Source: Pseudomonas sp. DNDY-54 (GTDB lineage: Bacteria > Pseudomonadota > Gammaproteobacteria > Pseudomonadales > Pseudomonadaceae). From it: a DNA stretch of 64,000 bases. The notes below the pieces were generated by a model, which saw nothing but the letters and a program-made list of their open reading frames with translations, was not told the origin of the DNA and ran no database searches. The stretch lies in assembly GCF_019880365.1 (NCBI RefSeq), contig NZ_CP082271.1, positions 3,906,001 to 3,970,000 on the forward strand, given 5' to 3'. A program made the translations under genes and the position numbers. Each line of letters opens with the position of its first letter. Position 1 is the stretch's first letter. Shown here piece after piece: positions 17,183 through 24,472 of the stretch.

Positions 17183-18850
17183 ATGCAACGCCTGATTGCG
17201 TTATGGCTGTGCTTCGCCCCCTCTCTTTGCCTGGCCGAATGCCCTGAGTGGCCGGCCGGGCGTGCATTAGCCGAAACCCGCCTCCTGCAGCACCAGCTAG
17301 CCGAGTGGGACGACGCCTACCACCGCCGCGGTGTGTCCCTGGTCGACGACGAAATATACGATCAGGCGCGCCAGCGTGTGCAGCTGTGGCAGGACTGCTT
17401 TGAACCAACCTCTTCACGTGCGGACCCGCTGATAACCGTTGCGGGCGAGTCAACACATCCCATCGCCCAGACCGGCTTGTCGAAGCTGGCTGACAAGGCC
17501 GCCGTCGCCGCCTGGATTGCCCCTCGCAGCGACCTCTGGATCCAGCCGAAGGTCGATGGCGTCGCGGTGACGTTGCAGTACCGGAGCGGCAAACTGGTTC
17601 GGGCAGTCAGTCGCGGCAATGGCAGCCGCGGCGTGGATTGGACCGACCAGGTCCGGAAGATCCCGGATGTTCCGTCACAACTACCAGCCTCCATCGACAT
17701 CATCCTGCAGGGTGAACTGTATTGGCGATTATCCGAGCATGTTCAAGCCGCCGCAGGGAGTGCAGGCGCGCGTAGCGATGTAGCCGGTGCGATGGCGCGG
17801 CAAACGCTCGGCGCTGATACCGCTGCGCAGATAGGGCTGTTCGTCTGGGACTGGCCCAACGGCCCGACAGAGATGCAGGCGCGCCTGGACGGATTGGTCG
17901 CGATGGGTTTTCAACAGAGCGCCGCACTGACATTGCCCATCAGCACCTTCGAACAGGCCGCACATTGGCGTCAGTACTGGTTCAGTCACCCGCTGCCGTT
18001 TGCTAGCGACGGTGTCGTGTTGCGCCAAGGGAAGCGGCCAGACGCCCTTCGCTGGCAAGCCGAGCCGCCACACTGGGCGGTTGCGTGGAAATACCCGCTG
18101 CGCACCGCCGTTGCACCCGTGCGTGAAGTCGAATTCAACATCGGCCGTAGCGGCAAGATCACCCCGGTTCTGCAGCTCGAGCCGGTAACGCTCGACGACC
18201 GACGCATCAGCCGCGTGAGCCTCGGCTCAATGGCGCGCTGGCGTCAGGCCGACGTTCAGCCCGACGATCATGTCGCGATCGCCCTCGCGGGCCTGACCAT
18301 TCCCCGGTTTGAGGGTGTGGCCTGGCGAACGAAAGCGCGCCACGAAATCGAAGCCCCAGCGACTGAAAAGTACCATGCGCTCAGTTGCTGGCAGGCGAGC
18401 CCCGGTTGTGATCAGCAATTCGTTGCACGCCTCGCCTGGCTCAGCGGAAAGAAGGCGCTGGATCTGCCTCAGCTCGGCCCAGCGACCTGGCAACAGCTGG
18501 TTGAGCATGGTGCGGTCACCGGGCTGCTCGACTGGCTGGCGCTCGATCAGGCAGAGATTCAGCGAATTCCAGGGTTTGGTGAAACGAGCGCCACCCGGCT
18601 GATCGACAGCTTCGAGCTGGCACGCACACGACCATTCACCGCCTGGCTTCATGCGCTCGGGCTCCCGCCTAGCGGCGATGCAACGCTGGCAAGCGACTGG
18701 AATACCCTTGCCAGTAGAACCTTGGACGAGTGGCAAGCCGAACCCGGAATCGGCAAAACACGGGCGTTGCAGCTGCGGGCTTTTTTTACATCACCCGAGG
18801 TTCTGCAACTGCGCACGCAATTGCATGACGCTAGGGTCGACGGCTTTTAG
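17183..18850 (+). CDS. ligB: NAD-dependent DNA ligase LigB
   Basis: This ligase of about 555 residues belongs to the LigB branch, shorter than LigA and without the BRCT domain and zinc finger. The adenylation lysine is K123 in the KVDG motif (IQPKVDGVAV), and the OB-fold and helix-hairpin-helix region follow (IQRIPGFGETSATRLIDS; PGIGKTRALQLRAFF). The start at 17183 has AAGGA 7 bp upstream and gives an N-terminus MQRLIALWLCFAPSLCLAEC that looks like a cleavable signal peptide. As I recall E. coli LigB has a similar hydrophobic N-terminus. Its cellular location and role are therefore puzzling. Confidence 0.9.
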   Translation: MQRLIALWLCFAPSLCLAECPEWPAGRALAETRLLQHQLAEWDDAYHRRGVSLVDDEIYDQARQRVQLWQDCFEPTSSRADPLITVAGESTHPIAQTGLSKLADKAAVAAWIAPRSDLWIQPKVDGVAVTLQYRSGKLVRAVSRGNGSRGVDWTDQVRKIPDVPSQLPASIDIILQGELYWRLSEHVQAAAGSAGARSDVAGAMARQTLGADTAAQIGLFVWDWPNGPTEMQARLDGLVAMGFQQSAALTLPISTFEQAAHWRQYWFSHPLPFASDGVVLRQGKRPDALRWQAEPPHWAVAWKYPLRTAVAPVREVEFNIGRSGKITPVLQLEPVTLDDRRISRVSLGSMARWRQADVQPDDHVAIALAGLTIPRFEGVAWRTKARHEIEAPATEKYHALSCWQASPGCDQQFVARLAWLSGKKALDLPQLGPATWQQLVEHGAVTGLLDWLALDQAEIQRIPGFGETSATRLIDSFELARTRPFTAWLHALGLPPSGDATLASDWNTLASRTLDEWQAEPGIGKTRALQLRAFFTSPEVLQLRTQLHDARVDGF

Positions 18851-18907
18851 CGGCACTTCAGCCCCTGCCCCAAGTCATAGGGGTTCAAGAATAAAAAAGG
18901 AACAACC

Positions 18908-19288
18908 ATGAGCGCCCAGCGATATTTGCTCCTTCCGCTGATGCTCAGCCTGCTGGAGGCTCAGTCGGCCTTCGCCGCCAATGACTCGGACGCGGCCTGC
19001 GCCGAAGCCCGGAAACAGATAGGTGAGCAGATTAAGGAGGCGCGATTGAAAGGCGATGTCGGTAAGCGCGCCGCCGTGGAAACCCGCCTGCACGCCCTTG
19101 ATGAGCGCTGTAACGGCGTCGTTCCGCTACAACCCAACCACGACGAGGTCGAGCGGGCATCGCGCGTGGCGACGGTACGCGAGGCACAGCTGAGGGAAGC
19201 TTTGGGCACGGGGGACCCGGAGGTGATCGAACTGAGCAAGCGGCGCCTCGATCACGCGCGAAAGCAGCTGGAAGCAGCCAAACGCTGA
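18908..19288 (+). CDS. DUF1090 family periplasmic protein
   Basis: This 126-residue protein has a signal peptide ending near QSAFA and a mature, highly charged helical domain with two cysteines (AACAEARKQ and LDERCNG). It matches the DUF1090/YqjC pattern: CxxxRKQIGEQIKEAR, a long helix, then arginine- and lysine-rich repeats ending in RRLDHARKQLEAAKR. Function is unknown; homologues are small periplasmic proteins. An AAAGGAAC site precedes the start. It is apparently monocistronic and converges on the cytochrome c' gene. Confidence 0.8.
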   Translation: MSAQRYLLLPLMLSLLEAQSAFAANDSDAACAEARKQIGEQIKEARLKGDVGKRAAVETRLHALDERCNGVVPLQPNHDEVERASRVATVREAQLREALGTGDPEVIELSKRRLDHARKQLEAAKR

Positions 19289-19304
19289 ATAGCGCGACCG
19301 GTGT

Positions 19305-19751
19305 TCAATAGGCGCGAAACTCCTGGTGGCAGGCCTCACACGCATCTTCCACCCGCTGAAAAGCGGGCGCGACACTGTCGGCCGACACAGGTGATTGCGC
19401 GGTTGCGGCGACCAGCGCCGCGGTGTTCGCCTCCAGCTCGCGCGCCATCTGATTGAAACGTTCCTGCTGCTGCCACACATCCTCGCGGGCATCGCTCTGT
19501 TCTTCCTTGACCTCCGGGTAGTACTGCCACGGCTGCCGTGACAGCTCGTCCAGCTTTGCCGCGCCATCAGTGAACCCCTGCGGATCGAAGGCCAGACGGC
19601 CGCGCAACATGCCGCCAAGATCTTCTTTGGTGTCCAGCATCTGCTGGTAAATAGCCTTGCGCTTCCCAAGCGGTGAATTGGGATCGATGCGGTCACAGCC
19701 GGCCAACACACAGACGGCAATCAGCGACAGACTCAACGACAACAGCTTCAT
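19305..19751 (-). CDS. Cytochrome c'-like lipoprotein
   Basis: This 148-residue protein begins with a lipoprotein signal (VCVLAGC, lipidated C19), so it should be membrane-anchored on the periplasmic side. It has a four-helix cytochrome c' fold with a single C-terminal haem motif CEACH (C138, C141, H142), as is normal for the family. Cytochromes c' bind NO or CO and help resist nitrosative stress; lipid-anchored forms are a minority. It stands between two unrelated small genes, and no NO-response genes are adjacent. Confidence 0.85.
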   Translation of the reverse strand: MKLLSLSLSLIAVCVLAGCDRIDPNSPLGKRKAIYQQMLDTKEDLGGMLRGRLAFDPQGFTDGAAKLDELSRQPWQYYPEVKEEQSDAREDVWQQQERFNQMARELEANTAALVAATAQSPVSADSVAPAFQRVEDACEACHQEFRAY

Positions 19752-19824
19752 GGTTCGACCACTCGGGAATACAACGGGCGGCGATTATCGCCGCCCGCGG
19801 CCGATTCACCAAACGCCCACAACG

Positions 19825-20259
19825 CTACTGGGACCATTCACCGCCCGCACTTTCACAATCAATCTTGGCTTGAGCACGGTCAGTCGTCTTGTAGTTATAG
19901 GTCACGATTTGGGCCGTCTCCGGCACGGTGGTGGGGACTGGCGTGTCAGTCGCCTGGCTACCGGTCGCGCGTTCATTGGCGAGGGTTTCCGGCGTCAGTG
20001 CGGCGGTACACACACCGAAATGCCCGGCTGGGCAGCTGTCACGGATTTCACGACGAGAGTTTTTGATCGCCTCGTTGTCCTGGCACACCCAGTCGATGGC
20101 GTTGTCGTCCAGGCCCTGATACTCGAAGCATTTTTCTGTCACCACAGGCGGAGGAACTGCACCGGACGTTTCGGCGGTGACATAACAGGAATTGGCCGCT
20201 GCCGGCAGACTGAAAGCCGCAGCGAGGGCGAGTAGAACGGAACGGAACAAGAGATTCAT
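19825..20259 (-). CDS. Secreted cysteine-rich protein, function unknown
   Basis: This protein of about 144 residues has a clear signal peptide (FRSVLLALAAAFSLPAAA) and a mature chain with six cysteines, probably three disulphides (NSCYVTAE, TEKCFEYQ, DWVCQDN, DSCPAGHFGVC, KIDCES). The start at 20259 has AGGAG upstream; an in-frame extension to 20379 lacks coding character. A threonine/proline linker separates the cysteine-rich part from the C-terminus. No recognisable family or active site is seen. It is divergent from the antiporter gene and would act in the periplasm or outside the cell. Confidence 0.6.
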   Translation of the reverse strand: MNLLFRSVLLALAAAFSLPAAANSCYVTAETSGAVPPPVVTEKCFEYQGLDDNAIDWVCQDNEAIKNSRREIRDSCPAGHFGVCTAALTPETLANERATGSQATDTPVPTTVPETAQIVTYNYKTTDRAQAKIDCESAGGEWSQ

Positions 20260-20434
20260 GTTGGCGGCTCCTGGGGTCATACGCCCGGCGAGATTCACCG
20301 AACCTCTTTGTTCGACCGCTGCGCCGCAAGCTGAGTTCGACCAAGCGTTATAAGAGCCTCCGCGCCTTTCAGGCACCAATCAAGGCGTGTCCGGGTCCAC
20401 TTTCGTAGACATGAACCGTCGACGTGGGGACGCC

Positions 20435-21688
20435 ATGCTTGAACTCTCAGCCATCTTCATTAGCCTCACCGCGCTGCTCGCCTACCTCAATTACCGTTTC
20501 ATAGGGCTCCCGCCCACGATTGGCGTCATGGCGACCGCTCTGGCGTTCTCCCTCCTGCTGCACGGCCTGGCGATGCTGGGGCTGCCGGCATTCGAAGCGC
20601 AGATCGAAGCCCTGGTGGGACGGATCGATTTCAACCACCTGCTGATGGACGGCATGTTGTCGTTTCTGCTGTTCGCCGGTGCGCTGCATATCAACCTGGC
20701 AGATCTGCGTGCGCGGCGCTGGTCGATCGGCCTGCTGGCGACTGTCGGCGTCCTGTTCTCGACCGCCGTAATTGGGTTCGGCAGCTGGTGGATCCTCGGT
20801 CTGTTCGGGTTGCAACCCGCGTTGATCTACTGCCTGTTGTTTGGCGCGCTGATCTCGCCGACCGACCCTATCGCCGTGCTCGGCATCATGCGTTCGGCCG
20901 GGGCGCCCAAGGCGCTGGAAACCACCATCGTCGGCGAGTCGCTGTTCAATGATGGGGTCGCGGTGGTGGTCTTCACCGTGCTCCTGGGTGTGCTGGCGCG
21001 GGGTGAGCCGCCGGGGGCGGGCGAGGCCGTCTGGTTGTTCCTCGAGGAAGCCGGCGGCGGCATCCTGCTCGGTGCGCTGCTAGGCGCACTGACCTTCGCC
21101 CTGCTCAAGAGCATCGATCAATACCAAGTCGAGGTACTGCTGACCCTCGCGCTGGTCCTTGGCGGCTACACGCTGGCGACGCATCTGCACGTTTCAGGTC
21201 CGATTGCGATGGTGGTCGCCGGTCTGATCATCGGAAATCAGGGTCGCCGACATGCCATGTCGGATAACACACGGGAGAACCTGGATAACTTCTGGGAACT
21301 GCTCGACGAGATTCTCAACGCCGTACTGTTCGTGCTGATTGGCATGGAACTGGTGTTGCTGCCCTTCAGCGCGCAGTACCTGCTGATCGCGCTGTGCATC
21401 ACCCTGTTGATTCTGGGCACACGCCTGGTGGCCGTCGGGCCGCCCGCGCTGCTGCTGCGCAAGATGGGCCGGGCCCTGCCCAACGGCACAGTGCGGATTC
21501 TTACCTGGGGCGGGCTGCGCGGCGGTGTCTCGGTGGCGCTCGTGCTGGCGCTGCCAGCCAGCGAAGAACGCAATTTGCTGCTCAATATCACCTATTTGGT
21601 TGTGTTGTTTTCGATTCTTGTCCAGGGCCTGAGCATCGGTAGGCTGGTCCGCCATATCTGCACGCGCGACCGTTCGGACAGCCGTTGA
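20435..21688 (+). CDS. Monovalent cation/proton antiporter (CPA1, NhaP-like)
   Basis: This inner-membrane protein of about 417 residues has 11-12 hydrophobic segments. CPA1 landmarks are LLFGALISPTDPIAVLGIM with the TDP unwound-helix motif, and the ion-binding segment TTIVGESLFNDGVAVVVF carrying the conserved ND pair. A late LTWGGLRGGVSVALVLALP segment matches the conserved arginine helix of NhaP and NHE proteins. It exchanges Na+ (or K+) for H+ for pH and salt homeostasis. The start at 20435 has GGGGA upstream. It is a single gene, followed by the ahcY regulatory region. Confidence 0.9.
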   Translation: MLELSAIFISLTALLAYLNYRFIGLPPTIGVMATALAFSLLLHGLAMLGLPAFEAQIEALVGRIDFNHLLMDGMLSFLLFAGALHINLADLRARRWSIGLLATVGVLFSTAVIGFGSWWILGLFGLQPALIYCLLFGALISPTDPIAVLGIMRSAGAPKALETTIVGESLFNDGVAVVVFTVLLGVLARGEPPGAGEAVWLFLEEAGGGILLGALLGALTFALLKSIDQYQVEVLLTLALVLGGYTLATHLHVSGPIAMVVAGLIIGNQGRRHAMSDNTRENLDNFWELLDEILNAVLFVLIGMELVLLPFSAQYLLIALCITLLILGTRLVAVGPPALLLRKMGRALPNGTVRILTWGGLRGGVSVALVLALPASEERNLLLNITYLVVLFSILVQGLSIGRLVRHICTRDRSDSR

Positions 21689-21708
21689 CAGCGGACGCTG
21701 CGCCGGGC

Positions 21709-21737
21709 TTGGGATTGCTCGCGGTCACGGCTATAAT
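21709..21737 (+). promoter_or_regulatory. Sigma70 promoter for ahcY leader
   Basis: TTGGGA (21709-21714), a 17-bp spacer and a consensus TATAAT (21732-21737) stand about 40 bp before the SAH riboswitch. Transcription would start near 21744, so the whole aptamer would be in the leader. Confidence 0.75.
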
Positions 21738-21780
21738 CGCCGGGTTTTACACCGCCGACACCGTTCGGCCGTGCCCGCCA

Positions 21781-21870
21781 CCTGTCCGAGGGGCGCTGCA
21801 GCAGGCTTACCATTCAGGGGTCTGTCAGGCTCGGACAGGGCGTTAACCATACGCATCAACGGCGCCCATT
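21781..21870 (+). ncRNA. SAH riboswitch
   Basis: The leader of ahcY contains the S-adenosylhomocysteine aptamer. Helix P1 is a perfect 10-bp pairing of CCTGTCCGAG (21781-21790) with CTCGGACAGG (21830-21839). The conserved core GAGGGGCGCTGCAGC and TCAGGCTCGG are present. A downstream GGCGCCC (21861-21867) can form the pseudoknot with the GGGCGC of the core. It ends about 28 bp before the ahcY ATG. Known SAH riboswitches turn expression on when SAH accumulates, which fits control of SAH hydrolase. Confidence 0.92.
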
Positions 21871-21897
21871 CGCACAAAACGAATGGAGAACTCTTTA

Positions 21898-23307
21898 ATG
21901 AGCGCTGTCATGACGCCTGCCGGTTTCAACGATTTCAAGGTCGCCGATATATCCCTGGCTGCCTGGGGTCGCCGCGAGATCATCATCGCCGAATCCGAAA
22001 TGCCCGCCCTGATGGGATTGCGCCACAAGTACGCTGACGAGCAGCCGCTCAAAGGCGCGAAGATCCTTGGCTGCATCCACATGACCATCCAGACCGCCGT
22101 ACTGATCGAGACGCTGACCGCCCTCGGCGCCGAGGTACGCTGGTCCAGCTGCAACATCTTCTCGACCCAGGATCAGGCCGCCGCCGCAATCGCCGCCGCC
22201 GGTATCCCGGTGTTTGCCTGGAAAGGCGAGACTGAAGAAGAGTACGAGTGGTGCATCGAGCAGACCATCCTCAAGGACGGCCAGCCGTGGGACGCCAACA
22301 TGATCCTGGACGACGGCGGCGACCTGACGCAAATCCTGCATGACAAATACCCGCAGGTGCTCGAGCGCGTACATGGCGTCACCGAGGAAACCACCACCGG
22401 TGTGCATCGCCTGCAGGACATGCTGAAGAAAGGCACCCTGAAGATTCCGGCGATCAACGTCAACGACTCGGTCACCAAGAGCAAGAACGACAACAAGTAC
22501 GGCTGCCGTCACAGCCTCAACGACGCCATCAAGCGCGCCACCGACCACCTGCTCTCCGGCAAGCAGGCACTGGTGATCGGCTACGGCGACGTAGGCAAGG
22601 GCTCGGCACAGTCGCTGCGTCAGGAAGGGATGATCGTCAAGGTGTCGGAAGTCGACCCGATCTGCGCGATGCAGGCCTGCATGGACGGCTTCGAGCTGGT
22701 CTCTCCGTACAAGGACGGCCTCAACGACGGCACCGACGCCTGCATCGACACCGCGCTGCTGGGCAAGATCGACCTGATCGTCACCACCACCGGCAACGCC
22801 AATGTCTGCGACGCGGGCATGCTCAAGGCGCTGAAAAAGCGCGCGCTGGTCTGCAACATTGGCCACTTCGACAACGAGATCGACACCGCTTTCATGCGCA
22901 AGAACTGGGCGTGGGAAGAGGTCAAGCCGCAGGTGCACAAGATCCACCGCACCGGCCCGGGCAGCTTCGATGCGCATAATGACGACTACCTGATCCTGCT
23001 GGCCGAAGGCCGTCTGGTGAACCTGGGCAACGCCACCGGTCACCCGAGCCGGATCATGGACGGCTCGTTCGCCAACCAGGTACTGGCGCAGATTCATCTG
23101 TTCAACGAGAAATTCGCCGACCTGCCGGTTATCGAAAAGACCAAGAACGTCACCGTCATGGTGCTGCCAAAGAAGCTCGACGAAGAAGTCGCGGCCGAAA
23201 TGGTCAAGGGTTTCGGCGGCGTCATCACTCGCCTGACCCAAGGCCAGGCCGACTACATCGGCGTGGAAGTCGAAGGTCCGTTCAAGCCGGATAGCTACCG
23301 CTACTAA
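21898..23307 (+). CDS. ahcY: Adenosylhomocysteinase (SAH hydrolase)
   Basis: This 469-residue cytosolic enzyme cleaves S-adenosylhomocysteine to homocysteine and adenosine, removing the product inhibitor of methyltransferases. It has the substrate domain (LKGAKILGCIHMTIQTAVLIE-type segment, split here by family numbering), the VTKSKNDNKYGCRHSL catalytic lysine/cysteine region, the NAD-binding VIGYGDVGKGSAQSLR loop and a C-terminal tail ending in DSYRY. The ATG at 21898 is favoured by AATGGAGAAC just upstream. Expression should be controlled by the SAH riboswitch, with metF 79 bp downstream likely in the same transcript. Confidence 0.98.
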   Translation: MSAVMTPAGFNDFKVADISLAAWGRREIIIAESEMPALMGLRHKYADEQPLKGAKILGCIHMTIQTAVLIETLTALGAEVRWSSCNIFSTQDQAAAAIAAAGIPVFAWKGETEEEYEWCIEQTILKDGQPWDANMILDDGGDLTQILHDKYPQVLERVHGVTEETTTGVHRLQDMLKKGTLKIPAINVNDSVTKSKNDNKYGCRHSLNDAIKRATDHLLSGKQALVIGYGDVGKGSAQSLRQEGMIVKVSEVDPICAMQACMDGFELVSPYKDGLNDGTDACIDTALLGKIDLIVTTTGNANVCDAGMLKALKKRALVCNIGHFDNEIDTAFMRKNWAWEEVKPQVHKIHRTGPGSFDAHNDDYLILLAEGRLVNLGNATGHPSRIMDGSFANQVLAQIHLFNEKFADLPVIEKTKNVTVMVLPKKLDEEVAAEMVKGFGGVITRLTQGQADYIGVEVEGPFKPDSYRY

Positions 23308-23386
23308 TCGAGGCTTGGCCACATTAGCGCTTCGGACGGCCAGATTGTCCGACGCGCGGTGTCGCTGACTGCCTAAAGGAATTGTC

Positions 23387-24238
23387 ATGTCACAAACACG
23401 TAGCCACAGCTTCAGCTTCGAATTCTTCCCAACAAAGACCGATGCCGGACATGAAAAGCTCATTGCCACCGCGGGTCGGTTGGCGGAATACAAGCCGGAC
23501 TTCTTTTCGTGCACCTATGGTGCCGGCGGCTCAACCCGCGATCGCACCCTGAACACCGTGTTGCAACTCGACGGTGAAGTGAAGGTACCGACCGCACCGC
23601 ACCTGTCTTGCGTAGGCGACAGCAAGCAGGAACTGCGCGAGCTGCTCCACCTCTACAAGGACGCCGGCATCAAGCGCATCGTCGCGTTGCGTGGCGATCT
23701 GCCGTCGGGTATGGGCATGGCCAGCGGCGAATTGCGCTACGCCAATGAGCTGGTGGAGTTCATTCGCAGCGAAACCGGTGACCACTTTCACATCGAGATC
23801 GCGGCCTATCCGGAAATGCACCCCCAGGCCCGTAATTTCGAGGATGATCTGGCGAACTTCGTGCGCAAGGCCAAGGCCGGTGCGGACAGCGCCATTACCC
23901 AGTATTTCTTCAATGCCGACTGCTATTTCTATTTCGTGGAGCGCGTACGCAAGCTAGGCGTAGACACACCCATCGTGCCGGGCATCATGCCGATCACCAA
24001 CTACAGCAAGCTGGCGCGCTTTTCCGATGCCTGCGGCGCCGAGATCCCACGCTGGGTGCGCAAGCAGCTGGAGTCCTATGGCGATGACATGGAGAGCATC
24101 CAGGCCTTTGGCACACAGGTCATCACTGAGATGAGCGAGAAACTGCTCGCCGGCGGCGCACCCGGATTGCACTTCTATACGCTCAATCAGGCGGAACCCA
24201 GCCTGGCCATCTGGGAGAACTTGAAGCTGACTCGCTGA
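23387..24238 (+). CDS. metF: 5,10-methylenetetrahydrofolate reductase
   Basis: This 283-residue FAD enzyme reduces 5,10-methylene-THF to 5-methyl-THF, the methyl donor for remethylating homocysteine to methionine. The N-terminal FSFEFFPTKTD carries the catalytic glutamate, KRIVALRGDLPSG is the folate/FAD loop, and ITQYFFNADCYFYFVERV, PGIMPITNYSKLARF and HFYTLN are typical of bacterial MetF. An AAAGGAA site precedes the start. It lies 79 bp after ahcY and completes the methyl cycle: MetF supplies the methyl group that recycles AhcY's homocysteine. Confidence 0.97.
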   Translation: MSQTRSHSFSFEFFPTKTDAGHEKLIATAGRLAEYKPDFFSCTYGAGGSTRDRTLNTVLQLDGEVKVPTAPHLSCVGDSKQELRELLHLYKDAGIKRIVALRGDLPSGMGMASGELRYANELVEFIRSETGDHFHIEIAAYPEMHPQARNFEDDLANFVRKAKAGADSAITQYFFNADCYFYFVERVRKLGVDTPIVPGIMPITNYSKLARFSDACGAEIPRWVRKQLESYGDDMESIQAFGTQVITEMSEKLLAGGAPGLHFYTLNQAEPSLAIWENLKLTR

Positions 24239-24249
24239 ACCAACTGCTC

Positions 24250-24270
24250 AGCTCCCTGAAACAGGGAGCT
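24250..24270 (+). terminator. Hairpin after metF
   Basis: The perfect inverted repeat AGCTCCCTG / CAGGGAGCT with an AAA loop begins 12 bp beyond the metF stop. No T-tract follows, so it is either a Rho-dependent end or a 3' stabiliser. Confidence 0.5.
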
Positions 24271-24327
24271 GGCTAATGAACCTGCGAACTGCCACACTGT
24301 CCTACCAATGCGGTGTTAACAGGCTCT

Positions 24328-24336
24328 GTTATACTC
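24328..24336 (+). promoter_or_regulatory. Extended -10 promoter for rhlE
   Basis: TGTTATACT matches the extended -10 form (TGn followed by TATACT) with no good -35. It implies a leader of about 130 nt before the rhlE start at 24473, long enough for post-transcriptional control. Nothing else is seen in this 234-bp gap. Confidence 0.4.
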
Positions 24337-24472
24337 CGCGCTTCCGCCAGGCTTACGCCCGGATGTCGTTATCGTCGAGATGCGGCAGGACCGGACGGGA
24401 TCGCACGCCAGTCGCGATTCGAGCCAGGCATGACCATCCCAGGGCTTCGCCCTAAACAAGACAGGATTACTC

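Noticed and set aside
21685..21690. TTGACA as -35 of the ahcY promoter
   Set aside because: It is 41 bp from the TATAAT, far beyond usable spacing; TTGGGA at 21709 with a 17-bp spacer fits better.
21895..23514. 539-codon minus-strand frame opposite ahcY
   Set aside because: Shadow of ahcY and the start of metF; no signal of independent coding.
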